Of a DNA stretch of 64,000 bases, positions 43,474 to 51,657 are shown in pieces. The notes under the pieces are model-generated. The model had not been told where the DNA came from. It saw only the letters and a program-made list of their open reading frames with translations, and made no database searches. The translations under genes were made by a program, and so were the position numbers. The stretch spans positions 1 through 64,000 of the forward strand of contig CAZPWT010000046.1 of the NCBI GenBank assembly GCA_964590435.1, written 5' to 3'. Source of the DNA: WSZJ01 sp964590435 (lineage in GTDB: Bacteria; Planctomycetota; MHYJ01; WSZJ01). Within the stretch, counting starts at the first letter, position 1. Every line of letters begins with the position of its first letter.

Positions 43474-43636
43474 GTAGCGCCGCGTTGATTCTGACCCACC
43501 CATCCGCGCGCCTTTCGCCGCCCCGCGGCGGCGTCGATCCTCATCGGTGCTCCGTTCCGCACCGATTCCGGTCTCCTTCTGGCGGGTCGACGAAATTCGC
43601 GGCGGCTGGATGGGTCAGAATCAACGCGGAGCTACC
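43473..43636. repeat. 164-bp palindromic element with long inverted ends
   Basis: The ends are inverted repeats of about 29-33 bp (43473-43505 and 43608-43636). They differ by one mismatch and a 4-base ACCC insertion in the left arm. Inside, CGCCGCC/GGCGGCG and an 8-bp ATCGGTGC/GCACCGAT hairpin add further structure. It fills the whole gap between thrC and the next gene. It could be a MITE-like insertion, a REP-type element or a structured RNA or terminator. Confidence 0.75.
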
Positions 43637-43658
43637 CAATCCGTACAATCCCGCCCCC

Positions 43659-44807
43659 ATGCCCGAGGTCACCCTCCGCAAGAAGCTCGACCGCGCGATC
43701 CGCGCCGGCGCGCCGTGGATTTTCCGCGACGCGCTGGCGTCCCCGCCACGGCTGCGCGACGGTGAAGTGGTCATCGTGCTGAAACCCGACGGTTACCCCG
43801 TGGCCACCGGCTTCTGGGATTCGCGGTCGACCATCGCGGTGCGCGTGCTCGAAGCCGGGCCGGTCGACGACCCGGGCGCGCTGGTCGAGAAGCGCCTCGG
43901 CGCGGCGCTGAAGCTCCGACTCGACGCGCTCGACCGCTCGCGCACCAACGCGTTCCGCTGGGTCCACGGTGAAGCCGACCGCCTCCCCGGCCTCCACCTC
44001 GACCTCTACGACGACATCGCCGTTGCCCGGTTCGATGGCGCCGGCGCCCGCGCCTTCTACCGCGACCTCGGCGCGCTGCTCTCCGCCGCCGCCCGTCCCC
44101 TGCGCCTCCGCGGCGTCATCGACCGCGACGGCGCCGTCCTCGCCGGCCGCGTCCCGGAAACGCTCACCGTCCGCGAGAACGGCCTTCTCTTCGAGGTCTC
44201 CCCCGGACGCGCCTCCAAGGGGGGACTCTTCCTCGACCAGCGCGAAAACCGCGAGCGCGTCGAGTCACTCGCCGACGGCCTCACCGTCCTCAACCTCTTC
44301 GGCTACACCGGCGCCTTCTCCCTCTACGCCGCGCGCGGCGGCGCCGCGTCCACCGACACCGTCGACGTCTCCGCCCAGGCCCTCGCCGCCGCCCGCCGGA
44401 ACTTCCAGCTCAACAGCCTTTCCCTCGCCAACGCCCGCTTCCACGCCGCCGACGCCTTCCAGTTCCTCGAGAACGCCGCGCGCAAGGGGAAGCGCTGGGA
44501 CCTGATCGTGAGCGACCCGCCGAGCTTCGCGCCGAGCAAGGCCGCGCTCGCCGCGGCCACGCGGGCCTATTTCCGGCTGCACCGCCTCGACGTCACCGTC
44601 ACCGAGCCCGGCGGGATCCTCTGCGCGGCCTCCTGCTCCAGCCACTTCAGGCGCGAAGATCTCCTGCGAAGCGTGAAGGACGCGGCGCGGGCCTGCGGGC
44701 GGCGCTTCGAGGCGCTGGAGGAGCGCGGGGCGGGGTGCGATCACCCGGTGATCGCGGCGTTCCCGGAGGGGGAGTACCTGAAGTTCGCGATCGGGCGGGT
44801 GGTGTAG
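43659..44807 (+). CDS. class I rRNA methyltransferase (RlmI family)
   Basis: This encodes 382 residues. An N-terminal PUA-like domain (VTLRKKLDRAIRAGAPWIFRDAL, VIVLKPDGYPVATGFWD) precedes the conserved G-L-F-L-D-Q-R-E-N-R stretch, SAM motif I LNLFGYTGAFSLYAARGGA, and the catalytic-region DPPSFAPSK. A Cys pair near CAASCSSHF is typical of RlmI-type m5C enzymes. It probably modifies 23S rRNA. It starts just 23 bp after the palindrome at 43473-43636. Confidence 0.9.
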   Translation: MPEVTLRKKLDRAIRAGAPWIFRDALASPPRLRDGEVVIVLKPDGYPVATGFWDSRSTIAVRVLEAGPVDDPGALVEKRLGAALKLRLDALDRSRTNAFRWVHGEADRLPGLHLDLYDDIAVARFDGAGARAFYRDLGALLSAAARPLRLRGVIDRDGAVLAGRVPETLTVRENGLLFEVSPGRASKGGLFLDQRENRERVESLADGLTVLNLFGYTGAFSLYAARGGAASTDTVDVSAQALAAARRNFQLNSLSLANARFHAADAFQFLENAARKGKRWDLIVSDPPSFAPSKAALAAATRAYFRLHRLDVTVTEPGGILCAASCSSHFRREDLLRSVKDAARACGRRFEALEERGAGCDHPVIAAFPEGEYLKFAIGRVV

Positions 44808-44857
44808 AAAAAATGAAAGCCCGGGGCGGATGCCAACACAGCATCCGCCCCGAGCCC
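44808..44857. terminator. hairpin between convergent genes
   Basis: An 11-bp perfect stem (44823-44833 with 44841-44851) closes a 7-nt loop, and the stem extends imperfectly outward. An A-rich run upstream (44808-44818) gives a T run on the minus strand. The hairpin therefore mainly ends the minus-strand matrixin transcript and may serve both genes. Confidence 0.7.
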
Positions 44858-44858
44858 G

Positions 44859-45950
44859 TTACCTCGAGAGCGCCCCCCTCACGAGCGCTCTGAGGACTTC
44901 ACTCTGTTTGACGACCTGGGCCACCGGCGCGGCCGCGTTCTCGTAGGTCGAGACCGCGCTCGATCCCGACCGGGTGGAGCGGAGCGAGCGATCCCGCATC
45001 GCACGGAGCTTGTCGACCCGGGAAACATCTTCCGAACCGCAGGCGGCCGTCGCCACGACGCAGTACTTGTTCTTGAGACGGGTCAGGCCCTTCCCGTCGT
45101 TGTCGTCGTCGTTGTTGGATTGGGAATGGCGGCTCCTCTGTCCCACTTTCCAGCTGCCGTCCGTGGCGGGCGGCTGTTCGGCAGGGGGCGGGTAAGTCCT
45201 CGGCAGGCTGCGGGTGTACGGGGGTTCCGGGGGCACCGCGAGCTCGTCGATCCCGTCGGTTCCGCCTCCGGAGCCGTACAAGAAGACAGCCCCGGTGATG
45301 TCATCGGCCCCAAGGTCGGTGCGGTTCGTGACGCTCGGATACATGATCGAAATGGGCCATCCGCCCGCGGACACTGGAACCGGACCTTCTGTGGACTCGT
45401 GCGCGAAGCCGAAGGCATGCCCGAATTCATGAAGGGCCACCTTCTTCATGAGGACGGGATCGGACCAGTCGAATCCGACGCCATTGAACTCGACATCGGC
45501 GTCCTCCATGACGGCTCCGGTGTAATCAAACGTGCAGATGCCGATGACCCCACCGGGAAGCGGGCCGCCGACCGGGAAGGATGGAAACGAGCTGTCTTCC
45601 CAGCGGGCGATGTGGTTGCCGTCCCCGGTAATGATCGCCGCCGAGGTGGTCCCCACATACCTGAGATCCAGGTTGCCGTCGGTCGCGGTTTCCCAGTCCT
45701 GGAGGCAGCCGATCAGGACGGTCCATTCCCCATCTTTTGTCGCGGGACCGCCCGCCATGTCAGGGGTTCCCGCCGCGTCGAACAGCCAGTCTATGTCTCC
45801 CCCCGAGGAGGTGCCGGTCGCGCCACCGCCCCACTTTGGATGCGGGGGGCCCGGAGGATCGGGAGGATCAGGGAACAGCTGGTACCCGTTAAGCCTCGGT
45901 GCCATGCAAATAAGCAGACCGAGGATGGCAAATCCGAAGAAGCGCTTCAC
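44859..45950 (-). CDS. matrixin-type zinc metalloprotease with CFI-box-like C-terminus
   Basis: This encodes 363 residues from a GTG at 45950 that overlaps the previous stop (GTGA). The signal peptide is at about 1-21. The zinc site is HEFGHAFGFAH (174-184, HExxHxxGxxH) with a Met-turn SIMYP (201-205), typical of metzincins of the matrixin type. After an acidic, Asn/Asp-rich linker (about 279-287), the last 70 residues (from Cys297, CVVATAACGS, to LRALVRGAL) match the CFI-box-CTERM pattern CxxATAAxGS. That domain may act in surface sorting or anchoring. It is encoded with the secreted partner at 45947-46528. Confidence 0.88.
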   Translation of the reverse strand: MKRFFGFAILGLLICMAPRLNGYQLFPDPPDPPGPPHPKWGGGATGTSSGGDIDWLFDAAGTPDMAGGPATKDGEWTVLIGCLQDWETATDGNLDLRYVGTTSAAIITGDGNHIARWEDSSFPSFPVGGPLPGGVIGICTFDYTGAVMEDADVEFNGVGFDWSDPVLMKKVALHEFGHAFGFAHESTEGPVPVSAGGWPISIMYPSVTNRTDLGADDITGAVFLYGSGGGTDGIDELAVPPEPPYTRSLPRTYPPPAEQPPATDGSWKVGQRSRHSQSNNDDDNDGKGLTRLKNKYCVVATAACGSEDVSRVDKLRAMRDRSLRSTRSGSSAVSTYENAAAPVAQVVKQSEVLRALVRGALSR

Positions 45951-46528
45951 TTGGCCACCTCCTTCTGGAGGCGGGACAGGACGTCGGCCAGGGGCTCTTC
46001 CTGCTGCGCGGCAGGGGCGTTCGCCTCCACCAGGTTTCCGTCGGCGTCCTTTGTAAAGAGCGTGGTGCCGTCGATTTCGCGGCGCGCCTTGTCGACGCCG
46101 TTCGTGTCGGTCTTGACGACCCAGCGGCCCTGGACGGCGCCGATGATCGAGGTGTACTTGGCGGTGTCGAGGTCCTTGGCGAGGCAGAGGAGGAGGCGTT
46201 CGTCCTTCTTGAAGAGCGGGAGGCCGGGGGCGGTCATGGTGCGGTTGCCGATGGTGCCGCCGAAGACGTGGAGGGTGAGGAGGGTGCCCGGCTGGTCGCC
46301 GCCCTTGACGGACTGGTCGACCCTGAAAGTGGCGACGGTGTAGATGGACTGGCCGCCGTCGCCGTCGGGGTCGAGCCACTGGGCCTGTGAAGTGAGGATG
46401 GTGCCGAGGACGATCCGGTCGCTTTCCTTGACGATGTCGGCCTCGCTGAGCATGAGCAGGGTGAGGCCTCGGGCTGAGAGCGCGGCGGTGGCCAGCAATG
46501 CTGCGCACCAGACTGCCGTTCGTTTCAT
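45947..46528 (-). CDS. secreted protein paired with the matrixin
   Basis: This encodes 193 residues with a signal peptide (about 1-21). GGAG lies about 7 nt upstream of the ATG. The mature part is beta-rich (SDRIVLGTILTSQAQWLDPDG, TVATFRVDQSVKG, LTLHVFGGTIG), resembling a pattern seen in small secreted proteins next to matrixins. Its stop overlaps the protease start, so the two are made together. A role as an inhibitor, chaperone or substrate of the protease is only a guess from gene order. Confidence 0.78.
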   Translation of the reverse strand: MKRTAVWCAALLATAALSARGLTLLMLSEADIVKESDRIVLGTILTSQAQWLDPDGDGGQSIYTVATFRVDQSVKGGDQPGTLLTLHVFGGTIGNRTMTAPGLPLFKKDERLLLCLAKDLDTAKYTSIIGAVQGRWVVKTDTNGVDKARREIDGTTLFTKDADGNLVEANAPAAQQEEPLADVLSRLQKEVAK

Positions 46529-46760
46529 CGTCGGTCTCCTGTCGCAACCGGGTTGAGGGGTAACGGTCGAGGTGAGATCTTACCCCGCGATGGGAGTGAG
46601 GGACGAGCCGCTTGTGCAAAGCGTTGGCCAAGTTAAAGGCCATAAAACGGATGGATATTGGCCTTTTGGCGTGCATTGCTGCACGAATCATGACCGGGGT
46701 GTTAAGGATGCCTTCGGATGTAAGGGCGCCTGAACATCATCCCCGGCCAAGCCGGTCGCC
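46529..46760. other. intergenic leader with two small hairpins
   Basis: This 232-bp gap, less GC-rich than its surroundings, lies between two minus-strand genes and must hold the promoter of the matrixin pair. It contains an 8-bp inverted repeat (AAAGGCCA 46635-46642 with TGGCCTTT 46659-46666) and a 6-bp one (46670-46685). No clear -10/-35 pair could be fixed. Confidence 0.35.
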
Positions 46761-47996
46761 CTACCACCAACGGTGCGCGTCGTATTTCCCCGTCAGCAGA
46801 CGCTCCAGCGCCTGCCCCACGATCTGCCTCCCCCACCGGAATTTCGCGTACAGCCGCACGAACATCACCACATCCCCGATCACCATCAGCCGCTCCGACC
46901 ACCCCAGCCGACGCAGCGCGGCCCAGACGTCCGCTTCGTGCGGACGCCCGAACACTATCTGCAGCGGGTTCCACTGGTCGCTGCAGCGGCGGACTTCGCT
47001 CTCGATGAAGCGCCGGTAGACGTGCTGCGCCGGTTCGCCGTGGAACGCGGAGTCGGCGATCGCCTCGCCGCAGATCGCGCCGGAGTGAAGCGCCGCGGAC
47101 ATTCCCTCGGCCATCATGTTCAGGAACCCGGCGGCCTGGCCGGTGATGAGGACGCGCCCCTTGCCGAAGACGTAGCGGTTGATGAGCGACAGGCCGAAAT
47201 TCTCGCCGCACGCCTCGCTGTCGGTCGCGGGGCCGAGCTCGACGCCGTGGCGCCGCCCGATGTATTTCACGACGTTGGCGTGCGCGTGGTCGAAGTTGTC
47301 GCCGACGTCGAACCCGACGCCGACGATCTGGCGCCCGTCGCGCGCGTGGCTCCAGGTGTAGTGGCCGAGTCCCGGGTGGAACCAGAAATGGAAATACTGC
47401 TGGTCGAGCGGGCAGCGGACGATGTCGTGGAACTTCTGCCCCACGAGGAACCACGGGATTGCAGTCTGGTATCCCGGATAGACCGCCTTCACGACCTGCG
47501 ACGTCGGCCCGTCCGCGCCCACCACCCATTTCGCGCGGATCGTATCCGGCCGTCCGCGCCGCGAGACCTTCACGTCCACGTGCGCCGCCGCCGTCTCCAG
47601 CCCCAGGAACGACGTCTCGTCCTCGACGGCCGCGCCGGAACGCTTCACCGCCCAGTAGTCCGAGTTCTTGCGGTACAGGTGCGGCGTCGGCCCGCCGATG
47701 AAATCGATGTCGATCGACGGCGCCTTCGGGAAATGGAACGTCACCCCGCGGCAGGCCGTCGGCTCGTGCAGGATCTCCCGCGGCAGCGGCCCGAAATTCT
47801 CGATCAGGAACCGGTGCCCGCGCGGCGACAGGATCCCGCTGCAGATCTTGTGGCGCGGCAGCTTCTTGCGCTCGATGACCAGCGTCTCCAACCCCGCGTC
47901 CACCAGGCGTTTTGCACACGCCGCCGCGGACAGCGAAGCGCCGACGATGAGGACGTCGACGGTGCGCGGGGAAGGCGTTGCGAGGGGAGCGATCAT
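46761..47996 (-). CDS. FAD-dependent oxidoreductase (geranylgeranyl-reductase-like)
   Basis: This encodes 411 residues from the ATG at 47996. The N-terminal Rossmann region is VDVLIVGASLSAAACAKRLV, followed by LVIERKKLPRHKICSG, and later WVVGADGPTSQVVK and GRVLITGQAAGFLNMMAEGMSAALHSG. This is the GGR/UbiH-type flavoprotein layout. Two positions differ from the norm: the GxGxxG is GASLSA, and the D of the FAD-binding GDAAGF motif is Gln (GQAAGF). Flavin binding may therefore differ. It may act on an isoprenoid lipid or quinone, but the substrate is unknown. Confidence 0.85.
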   Translation of the reverse strand: MIAPLATPSPRTVDVLIVGASLSAAACAKRLVDAGLETLVIERKKLPRHKICSGILSPRGHRFLIENFGPLPREILHEPTACRGVTFHFPKAPSIDIDFIGGPTPHLYRKNSDYWAVKRSGAAVEDETSFLGLETAAAHVDVKVSRRGRPDTIRAKWVVGADGPTSQVVKAVYPGYQTAIPWFLVGQKFHDIVRCPLDQQYFHFWFHPGLGHYTWSHARDGRQIVGVGFDVGDNFDHAHANVVKYIGRRHGVELGPATDSEACGENFGLSLINRYVFGKGRVLITGQAAGFLNMMAEGMSAALHSGAICGEAIADSAFHGEPAQHVYRRFIESEVRRCSDQWNPLQIVFGRPHEADVWAALRRLGWSERLMVIGDVVMFVRLYAKFRWGRQIVGQALERLLTGKYDAHRWW

Positions 47997-48051
47997 CCGG
48001 GCGGCGCATCGTAGCGCGCCGCCGCCCTTGGCGAAACGGTACCATCGCGCG

Positions 48052-49812
48052 ATGCACGCGCTTCTCGCCGCCGCGCTCCTCTCGCTGCTGCCCGACCTCG
48101 TCGTCCTCAAGAACGGCTACCGCTTCGAGGGCGCTGTCGCTTCCGACGACGGGACGATCCTCGTCCTACGGAGGCGCTTCGATGAGATCCACATCCGGCG
48201 GGAGGAAGTCGCGAAGGTCGAGAAGGGCCCGCTCTCGTGGGAGGAGTATGCCGCGAAGGCGAAGGCGCTGGGCGCGGACCCGGCGGCGAAGGACCGGGTG
48301 GCGCTGGCGCGCTGGTGCCGCGACAAGGGGCTGATCGCCGAGGCACGGGCGGAGTTCGAGGCGGCGCTGGCGAAGGAGCCGGAGAACGCGGAGGCGCGGG
48401 CGGCGCTGAATTTCCGGCGGGAGGGAAGCGCGTGGGTCCGCGACCTGTCGCTCTGGGCGGCGGACTGGCTGAAGTCGGACGAGTGGGCGACGGCGGTGCC
48501 CGCCGCGGCCGACCGGGCGGCGAGGCGGGAGAAGCGGCAGGCGGAGGCGGCGGAGTGGCTGCGCGCGGCGGGGGAGGGGAAGCGCACGGAGCTGCTCGGG
48601 CGATTGACGCAGTGCGTCATGCAGGGGGACGCGGCGGTGCGCCGCGAGGCGGCCGCGGCGTTCCGGGCGGACGGCGTCCCGGTCGCCGTCCTCGAGCTGC
48701 TCGCGCACGACCTCGACTTCAGCGACCCCGCCGCCGCCGCCGACGCGATCGAATTCGCGTGGAACGACGCCGGCGACCGCGCCCCGTGCTTCCTCGCGCT
48801 CCCCGACCGCAAACGCTTTCCCGGCCCCCGCCCCGTCCTCGTCTCGATGCACGTCACCAGCGGCGAGGCGCGCGAGCGCCGCGACCGTTTCGCCGTCCTC
48901 GCCCGCGAGGCCGGCTGGATCGTCGCCGCGCCGCACTCGCCGCCGAATTTTGGGAAGGGGTGGGGCTCGACGGAGCCGGAGCGGCGCGTGACGCTGGCGG
49001 CGCTCGACGCGGTGCTGCGGCGCACGCCGGCCGATCCCGACCGCGTCTTCCTCAACGGCTCGTCGATGGGCGGCAACGGCGCATGGGAAATCGCCATGCT
49101 CCACGCCGACCGCTGGGCCGGCGCTTCCCCGTGGATCAGCGGCGCCCGCGTCCGCACGATGCCGTTCCTCGCGAACCTGCGCGGCCTTCCGGTCGAGGCC
49201 CGCGTCGGCGCGCTCGAGGACGGGCTGATGCTCGAGGCGACGCGGGAAGCGGTTGCGTTCCTGCGCGACGGGCTCGGTTCGCCCGCGGCGCTGCTGGAGG
49301 AGCCGGACTGGACTCACCTCGACAGGGACGAGACCTGGATCCCCGACTTCGCCGCGTGGGCCGCGCCGATCCGCCGCGACGTCTGCCAGCCCGCCGTGGT
49401 GCAGCGCTTCGTCACCCTCTCCCAGGCCCGCCACCACTGGCTCGCCGCGGAGTCGCTCCGCGGCGCCGCCCCCCTCGACCCGACGCGCGGCGACCTCGCC
49501 GTCCCCGCGACCGGCACCGAGGCCGAGCGACGCCGCGACTACGTGAAAAAGGGCCGCGACGGCACGGCGATGATCGCGGGTCGCGTCGAGGGACAGACGA
49601 TCGTGATCGAAGCGCGCAAGGTCGGCCGCGTGACCGTGTGGCTGTCGGACGCGCTCATCGATCTCGACCGCGACGTCACGATCGAGATCAATGGGAAGAA
49701 GGCCTTCGCCGGGAAGATCGAGCGGAGCATCGAGGCGCTCGTCGACGAGATCGCGGCGACGGGGGATGCGGGGAGGGTTTACGTGGCGCGAAAGACGTTC
49801 GACGTGAAGTGA
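48052..49812 (+). CDS. secreted multidomain alpha/beta hydrolase
   Basis: This encodes 586 residues from the ATG at 48052. A short hydrophobic signal-like start (MHALLAAALLSLLPDL) is followed by a small beta domain (VVLKNGYRFEGAVASDDGTILVLRRRFDEIHI, an SH3-like repeat split here) and TPR-like helices to about 240. The alpha/beta-hydrolase domain then shows VLVSMHVTSG and a nucleophile elbow NGSSMGGNGAWEIA. The last 110 residues form a beta-rich domain. This is a planctomycete-style esterase fusion. The substrate is unknown. It is divergent from the FAD oxidoreductase gene. Confidence 0.8.
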   Translation: MHALLAAALLSLLPDLVVLKNGYRFEGAVASDDGTILVLRRRFDEIHIRREEVAKVEKGPLSWEEYAAKAKALGADPAAKDRVALARWCRDKGLIAEARAEFEAALAKEPENAEARAALNFRREGSAWVRDLSLWAADWLKSDEWATAVPAAADRAARREKRQAEAAEWLRAAGEGKRTELLGRLTQCVMQGDAAVRREAAAAFRADGVPVAVLELLAHDLDFSDPAAAADAIEFAWNDAGDRAPCFLALPDRKRFPGPRPVLVSMHVTSGEARERRDRFAVLAREAGWIVAAPHSPPNFGKGWGSTEPERRVTLAALDAVLRRTPADPDRVFLNGSSMGGNGAWEIAMLHADRWAGASPWISGARVRTMPFLANLRGLPVEARVGALEDGLMLEATREAVAFLRDGLGSPAALLEEPDWTHLDRDETWIPDFAAWAAPIRRDVCQPAVVQRFVTLSQARHHWLAAESLRGAAPLDPTRGDLAVPATGTEAERRRDYVKKGRDGTAMIAGRVEGQTIVIEARKVGRVTVWLSDALIDLDRDVTIEINGKKAFAGKIERSIEALVDEIAATGDAGRVYVARKTFDVK

Positions 49813-49858
49813 AGCGGCTGTTCCCGGTTCCGGGTGGAGGCGTTCGCGTACCTGCGCT

Positions 49859-50374
49859 TCAACTTCCGAGCTGCCGGACTTGCTCGATTTCCAGGAACAT
49901 CGGCGTGGGCTCCGGACGGGCGGCGGGAAGCCCCTCGACGCCCTGGAGTTCCAGGAACCCGAACGTGCGATACCAGGCGACCGCGTCCGGTTTCGCATCC
50001 ACAAGGACCCCCGCGCATCCCAACTCCGCGGACATCCTGAGGGCGAGGCTGAGCACATGCCGAAGCAGGGCTTTCCCCACCCCTTTCCCGCGCGCCGTCT
50101 CCGCCGCCGCGAGGCGGGCCAGCCTGAGAACGGGGATCGGGTACGCCGGAAAGCGCCGCCGGGCTGCGACGCCCAATGCGTCCGCCGAAATCCCGCCGGG
50201 CGCCACCGTCACGTAGCCCACGATCTGGCCGGCGTCCACCGCCACATACGTCACCCCGATGTGCAGCCGGAACTGGTTTTGCCCGGCGAACCGGTGGAAG
50301 AACCGGTCGAGCTCCGGCTGCCCGGACCGAAAACCGGCCCGGTCGTCGGTCTCGAGAAGCGGCCTAACGTCCAC
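49859..50374 (-). CDS. GNAT toxin-type acetyltransferase
   Basis: This encodes 171 residues. The fold fits TacT/AtaT-like toxins: F-x-S-G-Q-P-E-L-D-R-F-F near residues 15-27, VTYVAVDAGQIVGYVTVAPG, the acetyl-CoA loop RLARLAAAETARGKGVGKALL, and AVAWYRTFGFLE. Such toxins acetylate the amino acid on charged tRNA. The start overlaps the upstream RHH gene by 11 bp, which is the usual antitoxin-first order. A stress or plasmid-type maintenance role is inferred from this context. Confidence 0.87.
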   Translation of the reverse strand: MDVRPLLETDDRAGFRSGQPELDRFFHRFAGQNQFRLHIGVTYVAVDAGQIVGYVTVAPGGISADALGVAARRRFPAYPIPVLRLARLAAAETARGKGVGKALLRHVLSLALRMSAELGCAGVLVDAKPDAVAWYRTFGFLELQGVEGLPAARPEPTPMFLEIEQVRQLGS

Positions 50375-50633
50375 GCATCAGCTTTCGAAGCGCGGCCGTC
50401 GGCCGGCGAGGCCGGCGCAGGACTCGAAGCAGGTCCCGGCCCGACTTGGGCGTCACGACGAGCATGGGCGGCACCAGGTACTCCGCAGGGATTTCGTGGA
50501 GAGCCTGCAGGTGATGCCGAAGGGCCGTTTCGATGACGAACGCCTTCTTCTGCCCGGTGGAGCGCACGAAACGCTCGAGTTCGTCCCGGGTTTCCCGCGA
50601 CACGACGGCTGAAATCTGGATGTCTTTGCTCAT
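50364..50633 (-). CDS. ribbon-helix-helix antitoxin of the GNAT toxin
   Basis: This encodes 89 residues. The RHH fold is at about 5-45 (QISAVVSRETRDELERFVR, then KKAFVIETALRHHLQAL). The C-terminal tail (about 50-89) is basic and probably binds and neutralises the toxin. RHH antitoxins also repress their own promoter. A 6-bp inverted repeat lies 26 bp upstream (50659-50674). The gene overlaps the toxin start by 11 bp. Confidence 0.85.
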   Translation of the reverse strand: MSKDIQISAVVSRETRDELERFVRSTGQKKAFVIETALRHHLQALHEIPAEYLVPPMLVVTPKSGRDLLRVLRRPRRPTAALRKLMRGR

Positions 50634-50658
50634 GGGTGCCTGCCTTGTTTCGCGCGAT

Positions 50659-50674
50659 TCTACATTTCTGTAGA
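50659..50674. promoter_or_regulatory. candidate antitoxin operator
   Basis: TCTACA and TGTAGA form 6-bp inverted arms around TTTC in a short AT-rich stretch directly upstream of the RHH antitoxin start. Position and symmetry fit an autoregulatory operator. Confidence 0.5.
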
Positions 50675-50760
50675 TCCGGATTCAAGCCGCCTGTGCGAAT
50701 CCTGCGGGCTGAATGAAGAGCGTGCGACCGACATGCGGCACGAGCGGGGTCCGCGAACCT

Positions 50761-51657
50761 TCAACGGCTCGCCGTTGCGGGCAACGCTTCGCGGGCGGCC
50801 ACCCAAGCTGGCGGTACCGTGCCTGGCGCACTGAGGGCGACGATGCCCCCGACCATCGCCGCATTCGTGTCGAGATCGCCACCGACCGAGACGGCCGACC
50901 AGAGCGCCTCCTCGAAATTGTCAGCATGCCGGGCGGCGCACCACAGGACGAAGGGAACCGTGTCCGGCGCGGTCACCCGCTTCCCGTTCCCTAGGAACGC
51001 GGCGGCCTTGCGCGGAGGGTCCGAAAGCGGAATGTGCGTGGCGCGCGCGATTCCGTCTCGCGTCTGGCCGGCGGGCGTTGCGTTCATCGCGAACTCGAGA
51101 AGCCCCGTTGCGGCCCCCGATGACCTGCGGTTGTCCGCCCACGCGGCGGCAACGGCCACGGCAATGGCGCCGGCCTGGCCTTCGGGATGCATGTGCGTGA
51201 CTTCGGCCGACGCGCGGGCCTCGCGGACGACCCGCGCGAGATCGTCCGCGAACCAGGCGCCGAGCGGCGCGACACGCATGGCGCCGCCGTTTCCGAGCGA
51301 GCCGGCGCCCCCAAATGCGCGTTGCGCGGCCTCGCGCCAGTTCATCCCGTTCCCGATGCGCTCCAGGGTGTCATGCGCCCCCGCGCCATACCCTCGATTC
51401 GGGTCACGTTCGTATCTCTTCGCGAAGGCCGCGGCGAGACGATCCTGGTCCAGTGCGCCGTCCTGCCGGAGCACTTCGACGATGGCGAGAGCCATCTCCG
51501 TGTCGTCCGTGTAGTTCCACGGCCCGGGGGGAACGCGACGCGCGGCGACCCGGGCCTCCAGTTCCGCGATCGGGTGGAAAAACGTCTGCCCGAAGGCGTC
51601 CCCGATGGACAGCCCTTCCAGGGAGAGAAGCGCGCGACGTTCCCGATCCGCGGTCAC
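50761..51657 (-). CDS. ADP-ribosylglycohydrolase family protein
   Basis: This encodes 298 residues from a GTG at 51657 that overlaps the stop of the Fe-S gene (GTGA). The family motifs are GLSIGDAFGQ near the start, NYTDDTEMALAIVEVL (first metal site), and VSVGGDLDTNAAMVGGIVAL near the C-terminus (second metal site). These Mg-dependent enzymes remove ADP-ribose from proteins or small molecules. The length is normal. It sits at the 3' end of a minus-strand group with the Fe-S/FAD oxidase pair, with no obvious functional link. Confidence 0.9.
   Translation of the reverse strand: MTADRERRALLSLEGLSIGDAFGQTFFHPIAELEARVAARRVPPGPWNYTDDTEMALAIVEVLRQDGALDQDRLAAAFAKRYERDPNRGYGAGAHDTLERIGNGMNWREAAQRAFGGAGSLGNGGAMRVAPLGAWFADDLARVVREARASAEVTHMHPEGQAGAIAVAVAAAWADNRRSSGAATGLLEFAMNATPAGQTRDGIARATHIPLSDPPRKAAAFLGNGKRVTAPDTVPFVLWCAARHADNFEEALWSAVSVGGDLDTNAAMVGGIVALSAPGTVPPAWVAAREALPATASR

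Noticed and set aside
39380..43503. Long minus-strand frames opposite hom-thrB-thrC
   Set aside because: The plus-strand genes have complete enzyme motifs and a riboswitch. The minus frames have none.
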